Shown: positions 12,993 through 23,636 of the stretch, piece after piece
How positions within the stretch are numbered: the stretch's first letter is position 1
How the letters are laid out: each line of letters opens with the position of its first letter
NCBI GenBank assembly: GCA_038049695.1
Contig: CP142453.1
Location: 131,678,001 to 131,742,000, forward strand
DNA: 64,000 nt
Origin: Cinnamomum chago
Taxonomy: Eukaryota > Streptophyta > Magnoliopsida > Laurales > Lauraceae
Direction of reading: 5' to 3'
The notes under the pieces: model-generated
The model's input: the letters and a program-made list of their open reading frames with translations, nothing else
Database searches by the model: none
Told to the model about the DNA's origin: nothing
Translations under genes and position numbers: made by a program

Positions 12993-13117
12993 CAACTTGT
13001 AAAATTAAAAGGAAGGGAAGGGGGAGGAGGAATGAGTTGCCTGCGTGAAAGCTCGAGCACTCGCACTCGCTTCGATTGCGATTCTGAGCAACCCAAAACT
13101 GCAAGTATTCCACACAT
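5323..13117 (-). CDS. ASN1: Asparagine synthetase (glutamine-hydrolysing), 14 exons, 588 aa
   Basis: It converts aspartate, glutamine and ATP to asparagine, glutamate, AMP and PPi in the cytosol, and is a main step in plant nitrogen storage and transport. Exons (high to low): 13117-13041, 10314-10176, 10032-9937, 9745-9604, 9448-9353, 8903-8809, 7846-7685, 7586-7506, 7413-7192, 6788-6654, 6165-6085, 5958-5872, 5769-5662, 5568-5323 (TAA). They sum to 589 codons in one frame. MCGILAVLG places the nucleophile Cys2 of the Ntn glutaminase domain (about 1-210). [12 protein letters not shown] and [10 protein letters not shown] line the glutamine pocket. SGGLDSS at 232-238 is the ATP pyrophosphate loop, and [19 protein letters not shown] lies in the synthetase domain. 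The length and the C-terminal tail after [14 protein letters not shown] fit class I plant enzymes. Odd points: intron 1 (2.7 kb) needs a GC donor, and intron 12 starts GT followed by a CT microsatellite. The paralogue symbol is inferred. Confidence 0.97.
5821..5870 (-). repeat. (CT)25 microsatellite at the start of asparagine synthetase intron 12
   Basis: Fifty bases of GA on the plus strand read as CT in the transcript. The last exon-12 base is 5872 and the donor GT is 5871-5870, so the repeat starts within the donor motif itself (GTCTCT). The intron is 102 bp (5770-5871), half of it repeat. Confidence 0.95.
6310..6550 (-). mobile_element. tRNA-derived SINE with (GA)n tail in asparagine synthetase intron 10
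   Basis: Read on the minus strand, the element starts at 6550 with a Pol III A box, TGGCTCAGTTGG (6531-6542), followed by a B-box-like AGTTCAACTCC (6488-6498) at tRNA-like spacing. The body runs through a GC-rich part and ends in about 37 GA units (6312-6385). An exact 11-bp direct repeat, ACAATAATATT, flanks it at 6299-6309 and 6551-6561, as expected for LINE-mediated insertion. The dinucleotide tail is unusual, since plant SINEs normally end in A or TTTG runs. It lies in sense orientation inside the intron. Confidence 0.8.
8629..8766. repeat. Two-copy tandem duplication, 69-bp unit
   Basis: Copies at 8629-8697 and 8698-8766 differ at only a few positions. They sit in asparagine synthetase intron 6, close to the acceptor-side end of exon 6. 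Confidence 0.9.
10904..11197. repeat. Minisatellite, 66-68-bp unit, about 4.4 copies
   Basis: Units start near 10904, 10970, 11038, 11106 and 11173. Each contains ATGGATCCATGTCCATCAAG and CAGACCTTAGCCTTGATT with few differences. It lies in the 2.7-kb first intron of asparagine synthetase. There are no unique spacers, so this is not a CRISPR-like array. A separate 52-bp direct repeat occurs nearby at 10540-10592 and 10728-10781. Confidence 0.9.
12034..12206. repeat. Two-copy tandem duplication, one copy expanded by (GA)22
   Basis: The unit ATTATGAAAAGAAAAACAG ... TTTTTACAGTTTCCACC occurs twice. In the first copy a GA run (12066-12110) fills the middle; in the second, the same place is a short A/GA stretch. 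This shows microsatellite growth inside one copy after duplication. It is in asparagine synthetase intron 1. Confidence 0.85.
12470..12624. repeat. Two-copy tandem duplication, 77-bp unit
   Basis: Copies start at 12470 and 12547 with GCGGAAAACGCTTTTCCAAG and are nearly identical apart from the length of an AT run. GGAAAACGCTTTTCC is itself a palindrome. It lies in asparagine synthetase intron 1. Confidence 0.9.
12950..12990 (-). repeat. (CT)n microsatellite near asparagine synthetase intron 1 donor
   Basis: About 20 AG units on the plus strand read as CT in the transcript. They begin about 50 nt inside intron 1, whose donor is the non-canonical GC at 13040-13039. Confidence 0.95.
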
Positions 13118-13500
13118 TCTCTCTCTAAACAAAAACAATGATGACGATGATGAGAAGATAAATAACAACAAAGAACAAGTAGAAGAGATAGATGGAATGG
13201 AATGCAAATTGCAATCTCTATTTATAGGGGATTTGGGATCTCCCGCTTACATCACGGCTCCGTTTCATCGCGTCGAGATGGACGTTAGCAGAGGTAGGTC
13301 CCACAGCCACAGCCCACGTGGGATCTCAACCCGTGTCAGCTGACCATTGGTTTACCTCTCACCGTTTCAATTATTCACAAAATCTCTGATCCTTACTGCG
13401 TCGATTCTCGATAATTATCATCAGTGACATCTCGATTAAATATAATTAATTGTAATTAAGGCTTTAAATTAGAAAAAAATGACGTCAAATCCTATTTTAT
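13118..13500 (-). promoter_or_regulatory. Asparagine synthetase promoter and 5' UTR
   Basis: A good TATA box, CTATAAATAG on the minus strand, lies at 13218-13227, about 100 bp before the ATG. Upstream are a G-box in the palindrome CCCACGTGGG (13313-13322), a GTCAGCTGAC palindrome (13335-13344), a CCAAT box in reverse (13346-13350) and a full TGACGTCA palindrome (13480-13487). G-box and TGACGTCA are bZIP targets. Arabidopsis ASN1 (DIN6) is known to be induced by darkness and sugar starvation through S1/C-group bZIPs, so low-energy control is a reasonable inference here. Confidence 0.65.
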
Positions 13501-15656
13501 AGTTTGCAAATGAAACTTCTCTCACCCTCTTATGGTAAGGGCAATATCATAGGCCCACCTATAATCCATCCAAACGGGTTCACACACATGAGACCTTCCT
13601 TGATTGTTACCAATCAGTTCACGCACATGAGACCTTCCTTGATTGATACCGTCATTGGACCACAGGATTCGCACCCAAGAATGGACTAGGCCATTGGACT
13701 AAGGTTAATTTTTAAAATAAATTTATTAAGTTGTTAAACTTTTCTGCTTTTAATATTCATCTCCTACTTAAATGTGAGTCAGGATAGGACATATCTCTCA
13801 CCTTAAATGAGATATTAGGTGGGGGCCTCACATCCATATTCAATGCCAACAACTTAAATATCAGAGTCCCCACCCATATCTCATATAAGGTGAGAGATAT
13901 CTCGAGCATCTCACCTTATAGTGAGGGATGATATCTCTGATGAGAATTCACCTTAAATGAGATATTGGGTGGTGAGCGTTTCACATCTATATCCAATGCC
14001 AACAGCAAGAGACTTCCTTGGTGAAGGACACGTGGCGTATCCTCAAACTTTTTGCAATGCTACATTCCGGAATTACCCTTTTAATCTAATATCATCACCT
14101 AAAACATCTCAATGCAAATTTAAAATGTTCTTGAAATAAGAAACTTATTATTTTCCTAGAACATAGCATACAATAATAACTTCTCTTTATTTGCAAGTCT
14201 TATTTATTTCCAAACTCACAATTTACGGGGTCCACTTTTTTTTTATACCAACACAATAAGAGCTTTTTTTTATACTAGAGCGTTGGTCACTTTCATAAAC
14301 TGTATTCTTTTACTTTTTTTCTCTTTATTCTCCTTTCAATATTTAGTAAGATTAATCTGTGGGGCCCATTATGGACATTTTTCTCTTTATTTTTCTTTGA
14401 ATATTTGGTAGTATTAATTAATCTGTGGGGCCCATTGTGGGAGACAATTAATTATAAAATCCACATTTAACTCTAAAATGACACTTAATTTATGGCCAAG
14501 CATAAATATAATCAAATCAATGTCCTAAAATCTTTACTATTTTACTTGATCTTTCCCTAAATATTTTTAGTTGCCTGAAAATTTTTCAATGAGTTTCCAT
14601 CTTTATTATGAATTATATATTAATATTTATTTATAATTCATTTAAATATTTAGATAAGTTTTTAATTAGAAATTCTAATAATTTCTTAAGGCAGGCTTAT
14701 TTCACTAGTTATAATAATATGAATGTATTTTCGAAATATGTCCCATTTTTTTCCGACTGAGTCATCAATAAACAGTCTTAGGTGGTACAAAAAAGGGACA
14801 GGTGGTTTTTTCCCCACCGTCCATGTGTCCATGAAAGGCACGCGCAGAAGGGTATCCTCAGCTGAGAGCCTGAGACCCGTGGTGTACCTTTCAGATGTGA
14901 TGGAAATTGAAGTATAAAGAGGTGGGTCCCTCAGCACTAATTACCTTTGCAATAAAATATCACCACTGGGCCCTATCACGATCAATTTGTTTAATGATCA
15001 GCTTATTTATAATCACCCACTTGTTAATTGCATTAGAAGCTAGCGTCGAGGACCATTCGCAATGGATGAGTCAGAAAGCAATAACATAGGTGCAGGAGAA
15101 ATCAATGATCAGTACAACTGCAGACCCATTGACTTCATGAAATTGGAAGAAAGTTAGTGCATTAGAAATCACTTTAATCTGATTAATATATATATATAAG
15201 CTTTGTTATGGGATTAGAATTACCCCACTTTAATTGGACATTTACACGCTTCTTTGGTGGGTGAAATGCAGTTTCTATTTTGGACCCTCCATTTATAAAA
15301 AGCTTTGGATCAAATTAACCTAACCAGCAATGAAGATCCTGTTGATTGATATGCTATAGTTTTTCATTAAATATGAATTGAATAATATCACACATGACTC
15401 AATCTGCATCACTTGTGTGGCAAATAAACATTTCAAATACAGTTGTGACAAGTCCAAATATCTTTGATATAGTCTTGATACAAAATGAAGCAAATGTATA
15501 TGTGCACGCACAACTATTTTCTAAGTAGAAAAATAAGTGACAAAAATACATTTCCTATGCCTATTCACATTATTAAAGCAGCCTAAAAGTATCAAATTCT
15601 GTTCAACTATTATGGAGCTTTTTCTAGGATAAGTACTCATACACCCACATTATTAT
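13501..15656. other. Intergenic upstream of asparagine synthetase
   Basis: No gene is seen. The stretch holds a foldback at 13791-13900 (listed separately) with a further direct copy at 13949-14009. It also holds an imperfect direct repeat around 14316-14441 sharing TTTCTCTTTAT and CTGTGGGGCCCATT, and AT-rich DNA after that. Confidence 0.5.
13791..13900. repeat. Foldback (inverted repeat), 33-34-bp arms, 43-nt loop
   Basis: The left arm 13791-13824 begins ATATCTCTCACCTTA. The right arm 13868-13900 is its reverse complement with one mismatch and one one-base gap. A third partial copy in direct orientation follows at 13949-14009. It sits about 570 bp upstream of the asparagine synthetase TATA box. 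It could be a small foldback transposon remnant or, if transcribed, a hairpin RNA. Confidence 0.8.
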
Positions 15657-16312
15657 AGTGGTGTCAAACGTGCCATGCCGATACGGCATGCCGGTATGGC
15701 TAAACTTGGACACGGCCGTGCCGGCACCACACAACACATCAATCCTGTTGTGCCGTGCCAGCACGCCTGACCGCACTGTTCGGCCTGGCACGACACGACT
15801 CATGCCGTGCCTGAGTCGTGATTGGGCTTGGACGTGTCATTCGTGCCATGTTTCGTTCTGCTTGCAATTTTAGGATCTTAGACTAAAAAATCTTAAAAAA
15901 ATACTCTTAAAGAAGAGTATAACACATGGATTTAAGTGGTTAAATCAAATTCAACCTCCTCCATTGAGAAAATAACCAATTAGATATTTTCTACTTAAAG
16001 TTTCTCAACAAGAATATTACCTTTGAAACCTTTACACTTTTTGTTGATAATAAAATAATGAAAAAAAAACTAAATTTTTTTCATATTTACACTAAAGAAA
16101 TGAAAGAAATTACAATTGTAGTTTGTTGCCGTGAAATACGCCTTGCCTTGTCGAGCCTATGGGCAAGGGAATCTGGCCCGACACAGACACAGCCTGTGCC
16201 GGGGCCGTGTTAGGCGGGCCTTGCTGTTGAACGTGTCTTGCCATGCCTAGGCCCGTTAGCTGCCATGCCAAACCGTGTTGGATTTGAGCGGTACGGCCCA
16301 TTTGACACCTCT
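15657..16312. mobile_element. hAT-like MITE with GGTGTCAAA terminal inverted repeats
   Basis: The ends read AGTGGTGTCAAACGTGCC and, reverse-complemented, AGAGGTGTCAAATGGGCC. The inside is GC-rich, with repeated CGTGCC/GGCACG words, unlike the flanks. ACCCACAC follows the right end, and a 7/8 match, ACCCACAT (15643-15650), lies six bases outside the left end. It may be the target duplication if the true left end is slightly further out. No transposase frame is present, so it is non-autonomous. Confidence 0.6.
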
Positions 16313-16639
16313 ACCCACACATGTTCACACAATTCCCTCACCTGCATCAACACTATAGCATGAAATTTATCCTTATCTACTTTTATGGAAGGGAGGTGCC
16401 TCATCAACCAAACTAACCGTAGATTGTCAACTATTATGGATTACCATACTGACATTTGAACCTGGATGATGCTGTCTGTGGTGGGCTCATAATACACAAC
16501 TTTCCCTAATTTCATAATTCAATGAAGCCGCTGTAATGGGTGACACGACATCGGATGGGACTAGATACCATACAAACTAAATTTCAAGCTTAATCCAGTT
16601 TTTGCAGCAATGAAACCAAATGGCTGGGTTGAAATTAAT

Positions 16640-16800
16640 GGTAAAACCAAAAGAAATAGATAATAAAGGTCGGATGCATGAAGTTTATTTCTTCATTCTA
16701 ATTTATCCTTAGCTAAATCCTTGGTTAGATTATACTTCTTTACATTTATACTTACTATTTCTATCCATATCCTCTTTAGCTAACAAATTCATATGAAGCA
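16640..16800 (-). mobile_element. Decayed LINE-like 3' fragment
   Basis: The text GGTCGGATGCATGAAG ... TTCTATCCATATCCTCTTTAG resembles the antisense 3' region of RTE-type plant LINEs and matches 31055-31250 in layout. It is heavily mutated, and the assignment rests on remembered family patterns. Confidence 0.35.
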
Positions 16801-17041
16801 TTTGAATTTAATTTAATTATGATATGGAACCTTCACAACTTCTATTGTTCCATCGATGGAAAAAAAATTAGGTAAAAGTCTACCGAAGGAATTAGTCTGC
16901 AACATTTTTTATAACCCACTTGCTTACCATATGCTAGTGGGATTGAAATCTAACCTGCACATGAAAAAAAAGAAAAAAAAAACTAACTTTATTGGATATT
17001 GTTGGGTATTCAATCTAGAATCTGTCCATCTATTTCATAAA

Positions 17042-18735
17042 TGACTAGCTGTTTGCGATTTTCCCGCAAGTATACGGTTGTCTCAAGTAATATAGACTAT
17101 GGAAGTCCGAATATCGTTCCCACGGGGATCGTTACAAGAGAAATAACAATGATTAATGAAAAGGAGTATCAACTCAAATATAGCTAACAAATGCAAATGG
17201 AGATAACAAAAACAAGAAACAAGATAATAACAAAGGAAATAAAAAAATGCAAACTAAAAGAAAACAAGAAACTAGATAACAAAGAGATGTAAGTAGAAAT
17301 AGAAGAACTTAAGTGAGAACAAAGTTAGTAATAAAGTTAATATCAAAAGAAAAATAACAAGGTTAATAACAAGAACAAATGAACAATGTTAGAAATGGGT
17401 AAGTGTGTGAAAATAAGTGAAAGATCAAGATAGAAATAAGCTAAAAGCATCCATGAAAACTAACTAATTAGGAGAACAAGATAGAAAATGAGTGGATGGA
17501 GATAAAAAGAAATGTGCTAAAAGTGTAAAATCAAAGGAGGAATAAAAACAAACATATATAAAGGTATGAACAAATAAGCTAATGGATATGATGGTGTGGA
17601 TAGAGAAATGGAGTGTGTGAATTAAAACAAGTGAATAAGTGTGTGGGAATGTGAATACAATTAAACTAAAGCAAGTAAAATAAGCAAATACTAATGGATA
17701 GATTGAATCATCTAGAATCCACTAAGTGACACTAATCCAATGCTAATGCTCTTCTATTTTCCCAAACAAATACTCAAATCTAATGACAAATCAATGCTTA
17801 GATTTGGAAAATATAACTTTAAAACTCTAAGATAGAAATTAACAATCTAATAGCTAAGATTTTCTTCCCTTCATAAAAGAAAAGATTCCTAATGACTATT
17901 TATCAAAAGTAAGCATAAACCATCAAAAGATATTAACTCCTAAGCATGATTTATCAAACCTAAGCATAAATAGTAAAAAGAATGCTAGGAATTAAAATAA
18001 GCATGGAAGGTAGCACATTGCAATGAAGAAAAATCTATTCTAGCATGTTAAGCACACAAAGGGAATTAAGAGCATAAGCAAAAGAAAAAGTATTAACTTA
18101 GCTTCATCTAGAAGATCCAATCAAAGTGATTACCCACCCATTGGAGAAGACAAAGCTTTCATTATAAATCTTCAGATTTTACAAGGCTTTCCTCACTTTC
18201 TCTCTACAATTGCTCTTAATTACATGAATAGCTTAAGTAAAGAGGAGGAGGCTCTCCTTGCTTGTGTATCTAATGCCTAAAGCTCCCTTCCTTATATAGA
18301 GATATTTGTCTTGCTCTTTTTGGTTTCTTTCCGATGTAGGACTTCACAAGAATGAAAATATGAAAATATGAATGTAATTCTCGTGTTAGAAAATAGCCCT
18401 CAGATTGATGTGCAATTTTGACCCCCGGAACGTCCGAATTGGAAAAAATGTTGTGAAATATGATTTGTAGATCTTAGAACAAGCTTTCCAATGCTTCTGA
18501 GATCACCTCAATCGGACATCCAAGTGAAAAGATATGGTCAAAATACCAACCCAGGTCTTTCATTTTTCTTCTTATTGTTGGCCTATCTTTGTCATTTCTT
18601 CATCCAATTGTCTTCCAAACTTAGCCTTACTCTCTTTAACTCTTGAATCTCAACTTTAATCTTCAAATTAATCTTCAATTAACACCTACAAAGAGAAATT
18701 AACATAATTGAGAGTATTTTTTAACATATTTTGTA
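17042..18735. mobile_element. Non-autonomous element, unclassified, A-rich body
   Basis: It opens with TTTCCCGCAAGTATACGG, then TCAAGTAATATAGAC and ATCGTTCCCACGGGGATC. This block is recurrent in plant genomes at one end of large non-coding retroelement-like repeats. The following roughly 1.1 kb is strongly A-rich with no long frame, then the sequence becomes mixed and T-rich to about 18735. Exact ends and target duplications were not found, so the class is open. Confidence 0.4.
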
Positions 18736-19057
18736 TGGAGGCCATTGGAACTCATATAAATGCATACAAATGGCTATCTATAATGGAAAGATATGAGTAA
18801 AGCATGATGGGGAGGAAATTTATTATTTTTATGCTGAAAATAGTGTTTTGAGTTCTTTTATCTTTGAAACCTCATAAAATAATGCTATGAAAGTGTATTT
18901 TTTGTGAACTCATCACTAGCCTAATTTTCTTTTAAGAACAATTAGACTGTAAAGACTTTGATATCGAACAAGCCAATGAGCCCCACAAACTTGGCCATGT
19001 ATCCGAGTTTAAAATAAATTCTATCCAAATCCATTCAAATCTCAGCTCGTGAAGGTC

Positions 19058-19155
19058 AGGACCTGGGATAGGTCTGAATGCCTGAGATTAGACCTGCACT
19101 TATCCCAGGACCTGGGATAGGTCTGAATGCCTGAGATTAGACCTGCACTTATCCC
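19058..19155. repeat. Two-copy tandem duplication, 49-bp unit
   Basis: Copies begin at 19058 and 19107 with AGGACCTGGGATAGGTCTGA and are essentially identical, so the event is recent. Confidence 0.9.
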
Positions 19156-21562
19156 TATCATATTCAACTGATCCCAGCTACCTCGGTTAAGCTCACCCTC
19201 TTTATTTCAACATCACCCATCTAGTGTTTCTTCTGAGTATCCAAAAGTCTTCTTATTGGAAATTTATAGTTTAGAGTCGTTTGGATGATAAGAAAAGGTG
19301 GAGTTGAGATATACAATTTCTCCACCCTTTCAAATCCCCCAAACGACCCAATAGAGATTCCTAACCTCTGTTTTCAAACCATATATGGAAGAGAGAAATC
19401 TAACTACCATACAGAAAAATGTGACCAAACTTCTAACTAACAATCACTCAAATTTGTTTTTATGCACAATGAAACCTACATTATGTGATTTCACTAATAT
19501 TTCTGAAAAAAAAAAAAAAAAAAAACCCAAAGCAACTAGTGATTCTCATAGTGAACATGGATCTACCTACGTAAAAATTTGCAGTTAAATCTTTTGAACT
19601 ATTCAGATCTTCATGAAGTGGTGGACCATGAATGTAAGATCCAATTAGACATTGATGAAGAAGGTCTAGAGGTTCAGTGACCATGAACCAATGGCCCCAG
19701 ATGTATTCAGATATTATGACACAATATGGAGACATTTCATATAATAGAGATAATATTAGTATGATATGATTCCATATGTTACTATATATACATCATAATG
19801 TTATCATGCCTTGAAATTGGCTGGACCATGTAGGACACTGTCTCTATTATTGAGCACTTCCTTCTAAAATTTCTCATTTTTTCACACATTATTGGAGTAC
19901 TTTCCAAGAGGGTACAAACTACCAAATGAAAGTGGTCCATTGTAAGATATGAGGACAAACTCTCCCTAGTTGGGGTAGACAGAGAGAAGATGCCCAGGTC
20001 TCATCCCAACTGCATTCTAGGGAACCAGCCATCACTGTTCCTGATCTGAAAACTTGATTGATTGGTTTCCATCTTCAGTAGTGGGGAGAAGGACTTGGTG
20101 GACCCCATTAGAGATAACTCCAAAATCAAGTCGGTGGAACCCAACAAACAACGGTGAAACAATTGGAAATTGGATTATTTAGGTGGAATCCAATTCAAAA
20201 AGTTAATGCAATACAGTGGTCCAGTTGAGTTCATGATCACTACTAACCTTTAAATAAGACCCGCTTGCATTTGAACCGCTCATTTGCTTATTTCACTGGG
20301 ATGGGATAGATGGAGTAAAAATGTTAATGATGTGATGACTGTCCCATTTTTTCAATCAGAAAATAAGTGGTTGAGATCATCTGAAGTCAATCAATCCTAG
20401 TCAGCCTATAGAAAAAGCTAGAATGGATAAAGTTTTGTTGTTGGGCCTTTTTTAACCCAAGATAATTTCAGCCACCCATTTCATGAGGTAGTGATTGAAT
20501 GAATGGTTGCCATCATCTACTTTATGGATTTTTATAATATCCTGGAATATGCTTGGTGATATGGCCCAGCCCATGTTACAAAATGGGACAAGGTGTACTA
20601 TAACAGCAGGCTGCAGTTGGAATGCCATTTCCAACTGATTGAGGTGAGAATGCCATTTCAGTTAGGACGAGTCATTTTTACTACAAAGCCTTCATATTTG
20701 GCCTACAGATCATACAATGATCCTTGTCTTGTCAGATGGGTTAGTAGCCACAAATTTGTTTGATGAACACTAAGAAAGAAAATGTTTTCTATAGCTTATA
20801 GGATTGAAAATTGCTATGTCTAACTTCTATTAGTGTACCACGACCTGAACTTATATTGTTGTAAGGGTACTCATGACCAATATTTTTCATTTGAATCTAA
20901 ATCATAGACTCAAACCCAGACCAAGATCTCACAGGGCCTTAGATCTCAACATATTTAGCACCATCATCATATACATGAAAAATGCTTTCCTATGGAGGAA
21001 TTTCAAGTGTAGTATAAGTAATATTATAGGGCTCAGTGATGCTCACCTTTCATCAGCGTAACCCCTTTGATAGTAATTTCATCTTATAATCCGGCAGCAT
21101 GAATAATTTTACACTCAGTAAACATCCACTCACCATTGGATTGAATCTAAAAAAAAAAACTATGATTTAGATTCCACTAAACTTTTACATCGTTAAATAA
21201 AGATCTAAGATAATCAGGCAATGTTTGTTTTTGTGGATCCACCTTGTTCATGAGTAGACATTTCAATTTGCCCTCCTCCCATTAGTTAACTTGTATAAAT
21301 AGGCCTTATAAGCTACATTGTTTATAAGCTATATGCAGTATTCTCATAAGTGATCATTTCCCTTATTCACATTTAAATTTAAAATAGCATTTCGATCACA
21401 ATGATATCTAAACCCTAAACCAAAAAAATTCTCTCTCTTTAAAGCTGAATGTTGGTTGCAAAAAAAAAAAAATCTCAAAAAAACCCTCAAATCTGGCATT
21501 AGGAGAAGCCACATCAGCTTATTGGGACCCCATTTGTGGATGTGTCATTTCAAAAACACATA

Positions 21563-21674
21563 ATATGTGCATTTTCAATAAAAGGTATCTCTTGGGCTAA
21601 ATATGTGCATTTTCAATAAAAGGTATCTCTTGGGCTAAATATGTGTCATTTCAATAAAATGTCTCTTTGGGCCC
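21563..21674. repeat. Short tandem repeat, 38-bp unit, two exact copies and a third diverged
   Basis: ATATGTGCATTTTCAATAAA followed by AGGTATCTCTTGGGCTAA occurs twice. A third version begins near 21637 with changes. Confidence 0.85.
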
Positions 21675-22683
21675 ATTTGTGTGGATGTAACCCAATTCAA
21701 AGAGATGCATTCCAACTCTATAAATTAAAGTTATTTTTAAATTTTTTATTTAGTATTCAAAATGAGTATAAATGCATATGAATCATTTATTTTGTATTGA
21801 TTAAGAGATGAAAGGTTTGGTTTTCATAATTTTTTGGTTGATTTGAATTTTTTAATTAGTTTGTTATAAATAAATTTATAAGAATGTGATATTAGTTTTA
21901 ATATATCATTTAGGACTTAAAGTGTGCGATGAAATTCAGGTTGAAATTCCAAACTTTTTCCTTTACTGATGACTGTCCATCTCATGGTCTCAATCGAATA
22001 GCTGAAAATATCTAATAAGTCTTCGCTTATTTCTTATTATAAATCCCATAGTCCTCTTTTATCTATAACGGCAAGTGGGCCCCATAATAATTTTAATATA
22101 TTATTTAGGCTTTAACCTCTGCCATGCACAGGCTTCATGCTAGCAACACTGATGTGTTATTCGAGGTAAAAGCTAACGGCAGATGCGTTTGGCAACAGCT
22201 TTTCAACACTTTGAATCTGGACCTGTTTTTCCACCAAGTTCTTCAAAAGGGTGAAAATCTTTTAAGTTCATCGAAAAGAGATCCTAAGTTAGTTTTTCTT
22301 TTTCTGTTTTTGTGTTTTTTTCCCCTCTCTCATTTTGGAATCTAGACGTGTGTTAAAACCAAATTCATCTGAAATAAGTCCAGATTCATTGTTCATTTAA
22401 GCTTAGAGAGGAGGTCGAAACCAAGTTCATCAAAAAAAGTCTAGGTTCATTGCACAGGTCAAGCTTGAATAAGAAGTGGAAAACCAAGTTCAGCAAAAGG
22501 TGATAGTACTGACTACTGATAGATACAGTATTTAGTGTTGGTAGATATTTTGAAGGACCACGAGATTTGGCAAATAGAATTGAAAATTGTGCACCAGCAT
22601 GTGTGCATTTGGGGTGCAATTCCAGCAAGTTGGGTCGAGTTGGATCGGACATTAGATCGACCTAAACTAACTTGTATGGTAAA

Positions 22684-22869
22684 AAAATATATATATTTTC
22701 TGCTTTCGGAGGGTTTCCAACCCTTTGTACTGAACTAATTCCCCAAGTACAAAAGGAAGCCAGGTAAATTCTCCTATAGCCCGAGTGTAGTAGTGCAGTT
22801 TCGAACTTACAACCTCTAGATAGAAACCGTAGTCCTATGCCAACTAAACTACCATGTGGAGTTTAATTA
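22684..22869 (-). mobile_element. tRNA-derived SINE, second family
   Basis: On the minus strand it carries an A box in TGGTAGTTTAGTTGG (22840-22854) and a B box in GTAAGTTCGAAACTGC (22795-22810). It ends with GGGTTGGAAACCCTCCGAAA and an A/T-rich tail. TATGGTAAA flanks it at 22675-22683 and 22870-22878 (9-bp target duplication). The same body and 3' end occur at 62938-63206, so both are members of one family. Confidence 0.8.
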
Positions 22870-23039
22870 TATGGTAAATTGAAACTTTGAGGTTGGACGT
22901 AAGTGCAATTTGGGTTAATCAGCACTCACTCGTGTCGACATCCAAATAAATGATTGGTCTCGTCATTTACTAGATGTGTCGATAATGGCTTCGGGGTCCA
23001 AATTATTCAATTTTTGGTCTAGGAGAACACAGGAATAAA

Positions 23040-23275
23040 TAGGGATGATCATGGGCCAGGTTACCCTGGGCCCAGCCCACTTTGGGCCACAATGGTATAT
23101 AATATGGGCCCATTTAGTATCTTGGCCTTGCCGACCTGATTGACTAAATGAGCGGGCTTGGAATTGAGACTTTATGGCCTGCGTCAGGCTTGGACCAATA
23201 CAAGCCTATGTTTCTAAAGTAAAGCCAACCTGAATATGCCACAGCACGGCTCAACCCAACCTATAAACACCACTA
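23040..23275. mobile_element. hAT-like MITE, GGGCC-rich
   Basis: It starts TAGGGATGATCATGGGCC and ends ACCTATAAACACCACTA, giving imperfect TAGNGNTG-type inverted ends. The flanks GGAATAAA and TGAATGAA match at 6 of 8 positions, a weak 8-bp target duplication. The body is rich in GGGCC words, like the remnants near 40-430 and 50700-50830. Confidence 0.5.
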
Positions 23276-23636
23276 TGAATGAAGCATATTTTTGCACTTT
23301 TGCCGATCTAAGTAGGTAATCCAAGCCATTCATATTCATTATTGGTCTAATAAGACATAAGACATTTAATCTCATACCTTAAATTTTTGTAGGTTTTTAT
23401 AAATTTGTGAAAAAGTCAAAATAGTTAAAACCTCTAGAATTATTTTTTCTTCATTGTTGTGACTATTAACTCATGATTTTGGTTATTCAATATTATCATA
23501 TTAATGACAATCATCAAGTTGTTCAATTTCATGTTTATACATCTTCATAGATTTTGAATTTTTTTTTAAAAGCATCCAAAGAGAAAAAAAATCTAAACAC
23601 ATCTAAAACCATTGAATGTTCTCATTTACTCACAAG

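Larger units (their letters stand above)
18736..22683. other. Intergenic, no gene seen
   Basis: It contains two small tandem duplications (19058-19155 and 21563-21674, listed separately) and an A run at 19506-19524. Open frames of 60-90 codons (for example 19481-19735 and 22124-22345) show no recognisable homology. Confidence 0.45.

Noticed and set aside
12781..13113. 110-codon minus-strand frame overlapping asparagine synthetase exon 1
   Set aside because: It is the exon read in another frame and then through the CT microsatellite of intron 1.
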